Made by a program: the position numbers and the translations under genes. This document shows, one piece after another, positions 1-8,751 of a stretch of DNA of 46,842 nucleotides. This DNA comes from Sterolibacterium sp. Lineage in GTDB: Bacteria > Pseudomonadota > Gammaproteobacteria > Burkholderiales > Rhodocyclaceae. Within the stretch, counting starts at the first letter, position 1. Every line of letters begins with the position of its first letter. The stretch covers positions 1 to 46,842 of the forward strand of contig JAGOVA010000017.1 in assembly GCA_018061005.1 (NCBI GenBank), written 5' to 3'. The notes beneath the pieces were generated by a model, which saw only the letters and a program-made list of their open reading frames with translations, did no database searches and was not told where the DNA came from.

Positions 1-2
1 GG

Positions 3-398
3 GCAGAAGTCGCTGCTGACCTGAAGCGGATTTACACCGCCAGCACGGCTGATGAGGCTGAGCTGCGACTCGGTGAGTTCGAGGATAAATGGGATGACGC
101 CTATTTGCCGATCAGCCAGTCCTGGCGCCGGAACTGGGCTCGGATCATTCCGTTCTTCGATTACCCGCCTGAGATCAGGAAGGTCATCTACACCACCAAT
201 GCCATCGAGTCAGTGAACATGAGTCTGCGGAAAATCACCAAGAACCGTGGATCGTTCCCGAGCGATGAGGCGCTGCTCAAACTCTTCTACCTGGCGCTAC
301 GAAACATCAGCAAAAAATGGACAATGCCCATTCGGGATTGGAAAGCAGCGCTGACTCGATTTACCATCCAGTTCGAGGATCGGATGAACAACATTTAA
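3..398 (+). CDS. IS256-family (mutator type) transposase, C-terminal part, cut by window edge
   Basis: The reading frame is open from the first bases of the window and ends at the TAA at 396-398, so only about 131 C-terminal residues are present. The stretches IRKVIYTTNAIESVN and LRKITKNRGSFPSDEA are the conserved end of the DDE catalytic domain of IS256/MULE-type transposases, which move the element by cut-and-paste or copy-out circle formation. The catalytic residues towards the N-terminus lie outside the window. The element's right end follows directly, and the DNA beyond it is a truncated recombinase gene. Confident on family; whether the copy is intact cannot be seen. Confidence 0.93.
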   Translation, partial: AEVAADLKRIYTASTADEAELRLGEFEDKWDDAYLPISQSWRRNWARIIPFFDYPPEIRKVIYTTNAIESVNMSLRKITKNRGSFPSDEALLKLFYLALRNISKKWTMPIRDWKAALTRFTIQFEDRMNNI

Positions 399-434
399 CT
401 CAAACCCCATTTACACAAAATTCCGGACACCCTC
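399..434 (+). mobile_element. Right end / terminal inverted repeat of the IS256-family element
   Basis: Between the transposase stop and the recombinase-coding sequence lies TTTACACAAAATTCCGGACA (411-430). Ends of proteobacterial IS256-family elements commonly look like this (GTGTCCGGAATTTTGTGTAAA read inwards). The exact last base and the target duplication cannot be fixed because the left end is outside the window. Confidence 0.65.
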
Positions 435-733
435 GCGGTTTCGAGCAACTTCGCGGTTTGCTACGCTCTCCAGCACTGATCGCCGACGTCGTGCCAAAGG
501 CCACGGCCCTCGACCCATCGCTAGACGAGGCTAAGGTTACGGTTGGACTGACCCGGCTCGACGCAATCTGGGATGAACTGTTTCCGGTCGAGCAGCACCG
601 TTTGGTCAGCCTACTGGTCGAGAAAGTGGTGGTTTCGCCCAATGAACTGGAACTCCGGCTGCGCACGAACGGAATCGAACGTGTGCTCATTGAACTTAAT
701 ACCCAGCGTAGTGAAGACAAGGTGGCGGCATGA
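435..733 (+). pseudogene. Large serine recombinase, C-terminal fragment truncated by the IS256 element
   Basis: About 98 residues in one frame start abruptly at the IS end (GFEQLRGLLRSP) and run to TGA at 731-733. The segment LDAIWDELFPVEQHRLVSLL followed by VEKVVVSPNELELRLR is the characteristic tail of large serine recombinases of the resolvase/invertase type with Recombinase and zinc-ribbon domains. The catalytic N-terminal domain is missing in the window, so the gene is either interrupted by the insertion with its 5' part beyond the element, or deleted. It overlaps the next gene by ATGA (730-733), the usual arrangement of this recombinase with its small partner gene. Confidence 0.7.
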
Positions 734-1188
734 GCGACCTCACAATTCAACGGGTTGGTGACGCAGAAATCCAATTGGCGAGCGACGGTCGAATCGCCGT
801 TGCTGTGCCGATCAATTTCAAACGTCGCAGTGGCCGAAAACTTGTCACGCTGCCGGATGGGGAAGTCCTGAAACCTCGTCCATGGGATAAGGAACCATCC
901 CCACTCCAGCGAGCTCTGGCGCGAGCACATCGATGGCAGCGTATGCTCGACTCGGGCGAAGTGCGTACTCAACAGGAACTTGCCGATCTCGAAGGGGTAA
1001 GCAATCCTTACGTTTCAAGGATGCTGCGGCTCACGACACTGGCCCCTGATCTAGTCGCGGCAATCCTCGATGACGACCTCCCGGACCACATCAAGCTTTT
1101 CGACTTCTCGGCAATGGATCCGGTAATTTGGGATGAGCAACGGGCGCTTGTCGCATCCTTGATTACCGAGCACGAATCGATCGGTTGA
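730..1188 (+). CDS. Recombinase-linked small protein with a predicted HTH
   Basis: This 152-residue protein starts at the ATG that overlaps the recombinase stop (ATGA), so the two are translationally coupled. The middle section (about residues 70-105) reads as a helix-turn-helix of the ParB/KorB sort: TQQELADLEGVSNPYVSRML, then RLTTLAPDLVAAIL. Proteins of this type commonly follow large serine recombinases on islands and prophages, but their role is not established to my knowledge. A recombination directionality or DNA-binding function is a guess. No membrane segment or signal peptide is seen. Confidence 0.7.
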   Translation: MSDLTIQRVGDAEIQLASDGRIAVAVPINFKRRSGRKLVTLPDGEVLKPRPWDKEPSPLQRALARAHRWQRMLDSGEVRTQQELADLEGVSNPYVSRMLRLTTLAPDLVAAILDDDLPDHIKLFDFSAMDPVIWDEQRALVASLITEHESIG

Positions 1189-1247
1189 TCAGGAAACGCT
1201 GGCCAGTTGCCATTTCGGGTTGTCGGGAATAGCGCGCGGGTCTTATA

Positions 1248-1263
1248 CTGTACAAAAATCCAG
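1248..1263 (+). promoter_or_regulatory. SOS box (LexA site) of umuDC
   Basis: CTGTACAAAAATCCAG has the exact CTG-N10-CAG form of the proteobacterial LexA operator. It ends 22 bases before the chosen umuD start at 1286, as expected for damage-inducible error-prone polymerase genes. Confidence 0.85.
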
Positions 1264-1285
1264 TATTTATATACAACCCCTCCAC

Positions 1286-1747
1286 ATGATCCGTTCCGAA
1301 TCACTCACGCTTAGCCAGAATCCGTTGAACTTGAAGTTGGATGCGCTTGCGTTCGAGTTCAGGCTGCTTTCGCATCGGATCAGCGCGGGTTTCCCTTCAC
1401 CGGCCACCGACTACGTTGAGGAAGGCCTGGATCTCAACGATTATCTGGTTCGCAACAAACCAGCCACCTTCATGTTCACGGTCAAGGGCGACTCCATGAC
1501 CGGGGCAAGCATCGAGGAAGGAGACAAGGTCGTCGTCGATCGCGCCCAACTCCCCAAGCACGGCGATATCGTCGTGGCCGTCGTTGAAGGCGAGTACACG
1601 ATCAAACGCCTGTTCAAGCACATGGGCCGTGTCGAACTCCGGCCAGAAAACTCCGACTATCCATCCATCGTCTTCCATGACGGCTCTGAGCTCATGGTGT
1701 GGGGCGTCGTGGTCGGCGTGGTACGCCGATACGCATCCAAGAGATAG
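1286..1747 (+). CDS. umuD: DNA polymerase V accessory subunit UmuD (S24 self-cleaving protein)
   Basis: The 153-residue protein is a LexA/UmuD-type serine-lysine protease. The cleavage pair Ala34-Gly35 (ISAGFPSP), the nucleophile Ser70 (GDSMTGASI) and the general base Lys107 (EYTIKRL) are all present. RecA filaments trigger self-cleavage to UmuD', which joins UmuC to form Pol V. I chose the ATG at 1286 because it lies just downstream of the SOS box; a longer start at 1220 would place the operator inside the gene. It is followed after 2 bases by umuC, forming one operon. Length is slightly above the usual 140. Confidence 0.94.
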   Translation: MIRSESLTLSQNPLNLKLDALAFEFRLLSHRISAGFPSPATDYVEEGLDLNDYLVRNKPATFMFTVKGDSMTGASIEEGDKVVVDRAQLPKHGDIVVAVVEGEYTIKRLFKHMGRVELRPENSDYPSIVFHDGSELMVWGVVVGVVRRYASKR

Positions 1748-1749
1748 TC

Positions 1750-3039
1750 ATGGCGATCCTCCCCCAGTTCGCACTGGTGGACGTCAACAATTTCTACGTC
1801 TCTTGCGAGCGCGTCTTTAATCCCAATCTGGAAAGCACGCCACTGGTCGTGCTATCAAACAACGACGGCTGTGCGGTTGCCCGCAGTAACGAGGTGAAGG
1901 CCCTGGGCGTGAAAATGGGCACGCCCTGGTTCAAGATGAAAAACTTGGCCAGCCAGCACGGGATCTTGGCGTTTTCCTCAAACTACACGCTGTACGGTGA
2001 CATGAGCAATCGTGTAGCGACCATCCTGCGCGGCTTCTCGCCTGACATCGAGGTCTACAGCATTGATGAAAGCTTCTTGCGCATCGAAACGGTGACCCAT
2101 CTGTACGGTGGTGCGGTGGCTATGGGCCAGCAGATGCGGGAACGAATCCGTCAGTGGACGGGCTTGCCGGTCTGCGTTGGTATTGCCCCCACCAAGACGC
2201 TGGCCAAGTTCGCGAACCACCTGGCCAAGAAGAACACGTTCTTCGAGGGAGTGTGTGATCTCCATGCCATGACCCGGCCGGAACGGCTGGAGTGGATGTA
2301 TGGGGTCGAGGTCGGAGAAGTGTGGGGCGTCGGTCGGCGCATTGCCAAACGCCTCGAAGCCATGCACATCGTTACCGTTCTGGATTTACGGAATGCATCG
2401 CCGAAAGAAATTCGGGCCCAATTCGGCGTCGTAATGGAGCGTACCTGCAATGAACTTCGGGGAGTCTCGTGTTTGGAACTCGACGACGTTGTGCCCTCCA
2501 AGCAGCAGATCATGTCCTCGCGCAGCTTTGGCACCCCGGTGGAATCCATCGCTGAACTGCGAGAGGCGGTGGCAACCTACATAGCTCGCGCTGCCGAAAA
2601 GTTGAGGCAGCAAGGCTCCGCGTCGGCTGCGGTCTACGTTTTCGTCCAAACTAACCGATTTAAAACGGACGAGCCTCAATATAGTTGCGGCATGACGGTG
2701 CCTATGGTCGATCCCACTGACGACACGATGCTACTGACGCGTGCTGCGTTTCAGGGACTGGCCGCCATTTATCGGCAAGGGTTCCGGTACAAGAAGGCTG
2801 GTGTAATGCTCACCCTTCTTTCCGATAAGGCAGGCCGGCAGGAAACCCTGTTCGACGACCCTGCATCCCGGGCCAAATCGACGCGATTGATGGCGGTGAT
2901 GGACGCAGTCAACCGAGAGTTTGGACGGGACGCCTTGCGATCCGGAGCCAGTGGCGTAGCCCAACGCTGGGCCATGCGCTCGGAAAACCGTTCACCACGC
3001 TACACCACCCGGTGGGATGAATTGCCGGTGGTAACGTAG
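1750..3039 (+). CDS. umuC: DNA polymerase V catalytic subunit UmuC
   Basis: This 429-residue Y-family translesion polymerase copies past DNA lesions with low fidelity after SOS induction. The metal-binding Asp11 ([13 protein letters not shown]) and the catalytic pair Asp106-Glu107 (YSIDESFL) are present. The helix-hairpin-helix ([12 protein letters not shown]) and little-finger regions follow. QETLF near residue 364 looks like a beta-clamp binding motif. The last 60 residues match the DUF4113 tail of UmuC proteins. The start at 1750 is 2 bases after umuD. Position on a mobile segment resembles plasmid or ICE umuDC (rumAB-type) copies. Confidence 0.95.
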   Translation: MAILPQFALVDVNNFYVSCERVFNPNLESTPLVVLSNNDGCAVARSNEVKALGVKMGTPWFKMKNLASQHGILAFSSNYTLYGDMSNRVATILRGFSPDIEVYSIDESFLRIETVTHLYGGAVAMGQQMRERIRQWTGLPVCVGIAPTKTLAKFANHLAKKNTFFEGVCDLHAMTRPERLEWMYGVEVGEVWGVGRRIAKRLEAMHIVTVLDLRNASPKEIRAQFGVVMERTCNELRGVSCLELDDVVPSKQQIMSSRSFGTPVESIAELREAVATYIARAAEKLRQQGSASAAVYVFVQTNRFKTDEPQYSCGMTVPMVDPTDDTMLLTRAAFQGLAAIYRQGFRYKKAGVMLTLLSDKAGRQETLFDDPASRAKSTRLMAVMDAVNREFGRDALRSGASGVAQRWAMRSENRSPRYTTRWDELPVVT

Positions 3040-3187
3040 CCGTTCGGAATCGGCAATCGGGCGTAACTAAAATCTTTTTGATTCAGCGGATCGATCACTA
3101 GAACGTCCACACTACAGATTTCGGCCTGTACCTGATGGCCTGACTGCAGACATCAGTCGTCTGTTCGAGGGAGTAGGATTGCTACCC

Positions 3188-4042
3188 TTAACGACTGCAA
3201 TACCAGGTATCTTTCGCTGCTCCTAGTTCAGATTGCTCGCGGCGAATGGTGAAACTCGCTGATTCGTGCAGAACCTGACGCCAGCTTGAACAACCATAGC
3301 GTTTCGGCGTGTGGCCTGGCTCTCGGCCGGAGATGTGCTCAATGGCCCTAGCAAGGGGCGTCCATCCATCGACAGCAAGCGTTGCCTCGGCATCGCGCAA
3401 GAGATTCACGATGGTGCATGAAGACCATATCGCGCCAGTGCCGCCAGGTAGGATTCCATGTAGCAGGAAGTCACTAAATTCATCAGACTGCATCACATTA
3501 GCCATCTCTTTACGGGCTTCATCTTGGTGCTGAGCCATCTTTCTCAACTCCTCAAAGCGCTCGTCGATTAGGCGAAAACAGTCGTCGAGGTATGCATCTG
3601 CACTGGCGCATCCTGCTACCGTCCAGATGTCATGTATTTCAATGAAGTGGTGAACCAATACGTTCCGCAGTTCGACAAGCTCAGCAAGCCTCCGCTGCGT
3701 GCGCTGGTGATCTTCCGGCGACATCTCGATTCGGAATGACGTGCGAAACCAGATCTTGGTCGGATCGCCAGGGCGCTCTTGTTGCTGGTCTTCCTCATTC
3801 GCCGGCAGCGATATAAGGTCAGTCGTCAGATCGCCAACGACCTGCCCCAAGGTCTTTTTAGCTATATCTTGTTTTCGTTTGTCCAGGAAACTGTGCATGT
3901 CTCCCGATTCGCTTTCGATGACACTATGGGCGACCATGGATTTGACCATGACCTCCAACTGTTGAATGCGTAGGAGATTTCGTCCTAGCTTGCGTTGGAC
4001 CTCCCGCTGGGCCTCAGCGATGTTTTCTGGTTGTAATGGCAT
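3188..4042 (-). CDS. OST-HTH/LOTUS domain protein
   Basis: This is a 284-residue soluble protein. Residues 1-190 are helical and charged, with no domain I can name with certainty. The C-terminal 60-70 residues (WTPLARAIEHI...YGCSSWRQVLHESASFTI) have the pattern of an OST-HTH/LOTUS winged helix: a Trp-Thr-Pro-Leu entry, Tyr-Gly and a closing beta hairpin. In bacteria such domains are thought to bind RNA, notably G-quadruplex RNA, and are often joined to NYN nucleases; no NYN domain is visible here. It is convergent with umuC and lies between umuDC and the SRAP gene. Function unknown. Confidence 0.75.
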   Translation of the reverse strand: MPLQPENIAEAQREVQRKLGRNLLRIQQLEVMVKSMVAHSVIESESGDMHSFLDKRKQDIAKKTLGQVVGDLTTDLISLPANEEDQQQERPGDPTKIWFRTSFRIEMSPEDHQRTQRRLAELVELRNVLVHHFIEIHDIWTVAGCASADAYLDDCFRLIDERFEELRKMAQHQDEARKEMANVMQSDEFSDFLLHGILPGGTGAIWSSCTIVNLLRDAEATLAVDGWTPLARAIEHISGREPGHTPKRYGCSSWRQVLHESASFTIRREQSELGAAKDTWYCSR

Positions 4043-4175
4043 GTGGGAATCCTACACCATGAATTGCGTCGGTTGAATCACCCTGGATTTCCTAGACGCT
4101 TTGCGCCTGCTCCGCTCGTTTACGTGCCGTTGAAGCATTGAAGTGACCAATGACCGAATGGTGTCGGAGGCTAAC

Positions 4176-4847
4176 CTAGAACAAGGTTTGATGCCTTGAA
4201 GGAAATGCTTCGATCTTCAACTCATCTGCGGGAAAGGGGCTCAGGAAGTTTACACTTTGTTCAGGGGACGCAACGAGCCAATCGTCGTAGAGATCCGCCG
4301 ACAGGATGACCACCATTCGTTTTTCGTCGGCTGGCTTGTGGAATTGCTGCATCAGCGGATGCTGGTCCGCATTGATGGTCAGCATCGTAAAACTGTGAAG
4401 GATCTCGCCCTGGGGTTGCTTCCACCAGGACCACAGCCCTGCGATTCCCATGGGTAGCCCATCGGCTCGGGAAATACGCGTCGCCACTGCCTTGCCGGTT
4501 CGCCAGTCAGGTTCATAAATGGCATCGGCCGGAATAATGCAGTGCTGTGCTTTCTTCCAGACATCTCGATAGCTCGGCTTTACGGCGACCGTTTCCGATC
4601 GAGCGTTGTAGGTCTGCCGAGCAATCTTAGTGTCGGTTGCCCAATGCGGGATCAGCCCAAAGGAGCCAAGCAAGACCTCACGATCGGGTACCGCTTCGTC
4701 ACCGACGTCCGCGAACTCGTGCCGACGGATGAACGGCCCCAGGTAACCAGGCCATATGTCCCACTTGCCACCCTCGGGCACATCGTCCAAGCGGAAGTGG
4801 CGCTTTAGGGTTTGTCTGTCTTTGACGGATTCGAAGTGGCTGCACAT
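4176..4847 (-). CDS. yedK: SRAP-domain protein (YedK/HMCES family)
   Basis: SRAP proteins bind abasic sites in single-stranded DNA and form a covalent thiazolidine crosslink through Cys2, shielding the lesion from error-prone processing. The start is fixed at the ATG giving MCSHFE, because Cys must follow the removed Met; longer frames would bury it. The other active-site residues are present: Asn81 (YNARSET), Glu112 (IPADAIYEPDW) and His170 (QQFHKPADEKRM). At 223 residues it has the usual length. Its place near umuDC fits a shared task at stalled forks. It lies 22 bases downstream of a small gene in the same orientation. Confidence 0.93.
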   Translation of the reverse strand: MCSHFESVKDRQTLKRHFRLDDVPEGGKWDIWPGYLGPFIRRHEFADVGDEAVPDREVLLGSFGLIPHWATDTKIARQTYNARSETVAVKPSYRDVWKKAQHCIIPADAIYEPDWRTGKAVATRISRADGLPMGIAGLWSWWKQPQGEILHSFTMLTINADQHPLMQQFHKPADEKRMVVILSADLYDDWLVASPEQSVNFLSPFPADELKIEAFPSRHQTLF

Positions 4848-4869
4848 CAGAATAATGCTGACCGGGTGA

Positions 4870-5109
4870 TCAAACTTCGAGCGCGGCTTTGAGGCCGGCA
4901 AGGTCGACGGTGAGTTCGTTAACCAACTGCTGCTCGACATCATTTTCAGGCGTACTGCTCGCTGCCCACTCGATAAACAACGTCATGCTTGACGCCTGCT
5001 CACGCGACAACTTCGTGTCAGCAAGGCCAGATTGAATCATCGGGATGAGTGCAGCAGCGGCTCTAAGTCGGCTAAGCGTAGGGGAAGATGGTGTGGTGAT
5101 CGTTGGCAT
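4870..5109 (-). CDS. Small hypothetical protein upstream of SRAP gene
   Basis: A 79-residue frame with an ATG at 5109 ends 22 bases before the SRAP start, so the two may be one transcript. The protein is acidic and helical (AAALIPMIQSGLADTKLSREQA ... NDVEQQLVNELTVDLAGLKAALEV read in parts) with no signal peptide, membrane helix or domain that I recognise. No good Shine-Dalgarno sequence precedes the ATG. The even codon pattern and the tight spacing support a real gene, but it remains a moderate call. Confidence 0.5.
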   Translation of the reverse strand: MPTITTPSSPTLSRLRAAAALIPMIQSGLADTKLSREQASSMTLFIEWAASSTPENDVEQQLVNELTVDLAGLKAALEV

Positions 5110-5410
5110 AAGGAACGAATTTTATCGGCGTGACCAAGCGATGACCAGCGATGATCGTCGAGGAGCCATGCCGGCGGTTTCCTTTGCCCACCAAAACAGG
5201 AAAAAACCAATTGCAAAGTAAGCGGCTAACCTATTGATTAAAAACAGCCCGAAGCTGCTTACTCGTTTACTTCACCACATTTCACTGGCGAACGAATACG
5301 GAGAAAACAGTGGCACGAGAGAGAGGATAGGCATGTACTTGGGCTAGTTACGGGAACCGCGAAGTAAACATGAACCCGCAGCACCCCGCGACGACTCGCG
5401 CCAGTAGGCG
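5110..5410. other. Non-coding stretch between island genes and tRNA-Ser
   Basis: No convincing gene is seen on either strand. The base composition drops in G+C around 5190-5260 (for example CCTATTGATTAAAAACAG), unlike the housekeeping genes to the right. I looked for a copy of the tRNA 3' end that would mark an attachment site and saw none. Confidence 0.4.
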
Positions 5411-5440
5411 AAAAAAAACCGCCAAGAGAGGCGGTTTTCT
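5411..5440 (-). terminator. Rho-independent terminator of the tRNA-Ser gene
   Basis: The stem AAACCGCC/GGCGGTTT (5416-5423 with 5430-5437) encloses a 6-base loop. Read on the minus strand it is followed by a run of eight T. It begins about 10 bases after the tRNA 3' end. Confidence 0.85.
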
Positions 5441-5447
5441 TATAATC

Positions 5448-5536
<89 letters not shown>

Positions 5537-5682
5537 AAGCGGACGATTTTAACATCAATCCATTTGACGTGACAGACAGAAATTTCCACTACAATCGGCG
5601 ATTGTTGTTTTAAACCTGAACCCGCGCGCATCACTCGCCTTTTTTTGCAGCACCCTGACCCCTATCTTGAGGAGCTTTCAGC

Positions 5683-6702
5683 ATGGCCAAGACTGCCAAA
5701 GATTACTTCATTGCAATGACCGAGTTTCATTTCATGAACCTCCAGACCATGTCGGAGATTGATTACTACCCGAACGTGCAGCGCTGGTGGGGCAGTGTGG
5801 ATGGCGTGATGCGTGCCTGGTCGGGTCGCGACCTGACCGGCGAATGGCCGCAGCCGATCGCCAGCGCGCTGATCACTGAAATGGACAAGACCAATGTCGA
5901 CGTCGCCTTCTGCCTGCGCGAGCCGATGATGGACGTGACCGGCGGCGTGGTGTCGCTGTCGACCAACGGTTTCATGCTGCAGCAGATCGCGCCCTATCCC
6001 GAACGCATGTATCTGGAAGCCAACGTCGGCCCGGTCATCAAGCGCGGCATCAAGGAAGCCAACTGGGAACTCGAATTCCTGTTCAAGGAAAAGGGCGCCA
6101 AGCTGTGCAAGCTGTACACGCCGGAAGATGACGGCCCGCTCAATGACAAGCGTCTGTGGCCGTTCTACGAAAAGGCGCAGGAGCTGGGCATCACGCTGAC
6201 GGTGCACACCGGCTTCAGCTATGTCGTGCCGCAGCCCTCCAGCCATTGCCAGGTCGGCCAGCTCGACGACGTGCTGCTGGATTTCCCTGATCTGAAAATC
6301 ATCGCCTATCACGCTGGCTGGCCGCAGTCGGAAGAGCTGATTGGCCTGTGTGGCAAGCATCGCAATCTGTACATGAGCCTGTCGGGCATCATCGGCTGGT
6401 ACCAGCGCGCGCCGTATCGCGGCTACCACGCCATCGGCACGGCGCTGCAGTGGATGCCTGCCGACAAGATCGTGCTGGGCTTTGATCTGCCTTTCGACGA
6501 TCTCAGTCGTGTGGTCAATTACATCGTGAACTTCGACATGCCTGCCGAATTGCAGGAAAAGTGGGGCTATCAACAGCTCACCGAAGAAGACAAGGCCAAG
6601 ATACTCGGCCTGAATCTGGCCAAGCTGACCGGCATCGAACCGGTCAAACGCAAACAGGGCGGCTATAAAATACCCGCACCGGCGACCGGCCACGGGCACT
6701 GA
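5683..6702 (+). CDS. Amidohydrolase family protein (ACMSD-like TIM barrel)
   Basis: The 339-residue protein belongs to the amidohydrolase_2 (PF04909-type) group, TIM barrels that include metal-dependent decarboxylases and hydrolases. Probable metal ligands are the Glu14-x-His16 motif (TEFHF), His175 (LTVHTG), His210 (AYHAGWP) and Asp268 (GFDLPF). GAGGAG sits about 9 bases before the ATG. A good terminator follows. It is separate from the next gene, a short-chain dehydrogenase, which could share a catabolic role with it. The substrate cannot be read from sequence; a ring-cleavage or decarboxylation step in aromatic or steroid degradation is one possibility. Confidence 0.85.
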   Translation: MAKTAKDYFIAMTEFHFMNLQTMSEIDYYPNVQRWWGSVDGVMRAWSGRDLTGEWPQPIASALITEMDKTNVDVAFCLREPMMDVTGGVVSLSTNGFMLQQIAPYPERMYLEANVGPVIKRGIKEANWELEFLFKEKGAKLCKLYTPEDDGPLNDKRLWPFYEKAQELGITLTVHTGFSYVVPQPSSHCQVGQLDDVLLDFPDLKIIAYHAGWPQSEELIGLCGKHRNLYMSLSGIIGWYQRAPYRGYHAIGTALQWMPADKIVLGFDLPFDDLSRVVNYIVNFDMPAELQEKWGYQQLTEEDKAKILGLNLAKLTGIEPVKRKQGGYKIPAPATGHGH

Positions 6703-6735
6703 GCTTGTTACGTCAGGCTTGATATTTGATTCATG

Positions 6736-6772
6736 CGGGCGCATTTTCTGCAAAGAGAATGCGCCCGTTTTT
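6736..6772 (+). terminator. Terminator after the amidohydrolase gene
   Basis: The 10-base perfect stem CGGGCGCATT/AATGCGCCCG (6736-6745 with 6758-6767) is followed by TTTTTG. It lies about 33 bases after the stop. Confidence 0.85.
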
Positions 6773-6828
6773 GTTGATGCAACCGCTTTGTATGACGACA
6801 ACGCATTAAATTTTTGGATCATTGAATC

Positions 6829-7779
6829 ATGGCTAAATGGACTGAAAACGAAATTCCTGATCTCTCCGGTAAACGCGCCTTGGTCACCGGTGCGGCCAGC
6901 GGCATCGGCTTTGAGGCCGCCCGCGGTCTGGCACAACAAGGCGCAGATGTGCTGCTGGTTGATCGCAACGAACAGGCGGGCGTGGCCGCCTTGCAAAAAA
7001 TCCGGGCCCTGCGCACCGATGCGAAAGTCACTTTCCTGCCGCTGGATCTGTCCAGCCAGCAGGCAGTGCGTGAGTTCGCCGCACAGCAGGTGGCAGAAGG
7101 CCAGCCGCTCGACATCCTGGTGAATAACGCCGGCATCCAGCCGATCAGCGAACGGCGCACCACTGGCGATGGTTTTGAGCTGACCTTCGGCATTGGTCAT
7201 CTGGGGCATTTCACCCTCACGGCCGGGCTGTTTCCGCTGCTGCTCAAATCGTCGGTGCCGCGCGTGATCACGGTATCCAGCCTCGTCCATCGGCTCGGCA
7301 GCTTCGACTGGGACGACCTGCAGATGGAACGCCATTACTTCGCCCAGCGGCCTTATAACCAGACCAAGCTCGCCAACATGCTGTTTGGCCGCGAACTGCA
7401 ACGTCGCGCCCAGGCCGCGGGGTTGAACCTGCTGAGTCTGGTGGTGCATCCGGGCGTGTCGCGCACCAACATTGGCAATTCACGCAAGGCACTGGGCAGT
7501 TTCCACCTGATCGACAACCTGATTTCCGTAGTGCTGGGGGTGGTGATGTCGGTCTTCGGCCAATCCGCCGAGGGCGGGGGCTGGCCAACGCTGTATGCCT
7601 GCACGTCCCCCAAGGTCTCGCCGGGCGGCTTCTATGGCCCGGATGGACTGGGCGAAACCCGTGGTGCGCCCGCACCTGCCAAAATCCACAAGGCCGGGCT
7701 GGATGACGCAACTGCAAAACGTTTGTGGGAAGTCAGCGAACAACTGACGGGCGTGCGTTTTACAGCACTCGATCGCTAA
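6829..7779 (+). CDS. Short-chain dehydrogenase/reductase (SDR)
   Basis: The 316-residue NAD(P)-dependent oxidoreductase has a classical SDR Rossmann fold. The nucleotide motif TGAASGIG is near residues 20-27, NNAG (ILVNNAGIQ) follows, and the catalytic set has Ser (VSSLVH) and Tyr-x3-Lys (YNQTK). It resembles retinol dehydrogenase/WWOX-type SDRs that carry an extended C-terminus (GGFYGPDGLGETRG). The start ATG at 6829 has only a weak ribosome site. dusC follows after 12 bases, so the two may be cotranscribed. The substrate is unknown. Confidence 0.9.
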   Translation: MAKWTENEIPDLSGKRALVTGAASGIGFEAARGLAQQGADVLLVDRNEQAGVAALQKIRALRTDAKVTFLPLDLSSQQAVREFAAQQVAEGQPLDILVNNAGIQPISERRTTGDGFELTFGIGHLGHFTLTAGLFPLLLKSSVPRVITVSSLVHRLGSFDWDDLQMERHYFAQRPYNQTKLANMLFGRELQRRAQAAGLNLLSLVVHPGVSRTNIGNSRKALGSFHLIDNLISVVLGVVMSVFGQSAEGGGWPTLYACTSPKVSPGGFYGPDGLGETRGAPAPAKIHKAGLDDATAKRLWEVSEQLTGVRFTALDR

Positions 7780-7791
7780 AAACAGCCACGC

Positions 7792-8751
7792 ATGGCGCGC
7801 CTGATCCTTGCCCCGATGGAGGGTCTGGCCGACTTTGTGCTGCGCGACATCCTCACCGGCATCGGCGGCTTTGACAGTACGGTATCTGAATTCATCCGCG
7901 TCACCGGCTCACTGCTGCCGCACCGCACCTACGAACGCTATTGCCCTGAACTGCGCCACGGTGGCCGCACACCAGCGGGTATTCCCGTCATCTTGCAACT
8001 GCTCGGCAGCGACCCGGACTGGCTGGCGCGCAACGCGGCACGCGCGGCGGCATGCTCCCCGCAGGGCATCGACCTGAATTTTGGCTGCCCGGCCAAGCTG
8101 GTAAACAAACACGGCGGTGGCGCGATGTTGCTGGAGGATCCGGAACGTCTGCAGCGCATCGTCAGTGCCGTGCGCGCCGCCGTCCCTGCCGCCGTCCCCG
8201 TCACCGCCAAGATGCGCCTGGGTGTGCACGACACGCAACGCACACTGGCCTGCGCGCAGGCACTGGCGCACGGTGGCGCGACACAACTCGTCGTTCACGC
8301 GCGCACCCGCGACGAAGGCTATCGCCCGCCCGCCCATTGGGAATGGATCGCCCGCATCCGCGCCGCCGTTGATATTCCCGTCGTGGCCAATGGCGAAGTC
8401 TGGACCGTCGCCGACTGGCGGCGTTGCCGGGAAATCAGCGGTTGTGAAGATGTCATGCTAGGGCGCGGCGCGGTGGCTGATCCGTGGCTGGCCTTGCGGA
8501 TCAAGGGGCAGAAAGCCGAAACGCCCGACGCTGAAGACTGGCACGCCCTGCTGCCGCACATCCACACTTACTGGATCAAAGTGCATGAGCGGGTGCTCGC
8601 CTGCCATGCCCCGGGGCGGCTCAAGCTGCTGCTCGCCTACTGGGCGCGCACCTGGCCACAGGCCGCCAGCCTGCAAGCCGCCGTGCGCCGCATCACCGAT
8701 CCGCAACAAATCCCCGCCATACTGGCGGCGGCACACCTCATGACCGATTGA
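7792..8751 (+). CDS. dusC: tRNA-dihydrouridine synthase DusC (U16)
   Basis: This 319-residue FMN-dependent TIM-barrel enzyme reduces uridine to dihydrouridine in the tRNA D loop, using NADPH. LAPMEGLADFVLRD opens the barrel, DLNFGCPA carries the catalytic Cys, and MRLG, VHARTRDEGY-x-PPAHWEW and VVANGEVW follow; the DEGYRPPAHW variant is typical of the DusC branch. The length is usual. It starts 12 bases after the SDR gene. Its 3' end overlaps a broken gene on the other strand by a few bases. Confidence 0.93.
   Translation: MARLILAPMEGLADFVLRDILTGIGGFDSTVSEFIRVTGSLLPHRTYERYCPELRHGGRTPAGIPVILQLLGSDPDWLARNAARAAACSPQGIDLNFGCPAKLVNKHGGGAMLLEDPERLQRIVSAVRAAVPAAVPVTAKMRLGVHDTQRTLACAQALAHGGATQLVVHARTRDEGYRPPAHWEWIARIRAAVDIPVVANGEVWTVADWRRCREISGCEDVMLGRGAVADPWLALRIKGQKAETPDAEDWHALLPHIHTYWIKVHERVLACHAPGRLKLLLAYWARTWPQAASLQAAVRRITDPQQIPAILAAAHLMTD

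Noticed and set aside
5563-5595. TTGACG ... TACAAT as a sigma-70 promoter for the amidohydrolase gene
   Set aside because: The spacer would be 20 bases (or 15 with GTGACA as -35), outside the normal range, so I could not support it as a feature.
5662-7449. Very long open frame (595 codons) on the minus strand
   Set aside because: It lies antisense to the amidohydrolase and SDR genes, which have clear family motifs. Its His/Gln/Arg-rich translation is a typical high-GC mirror frame.
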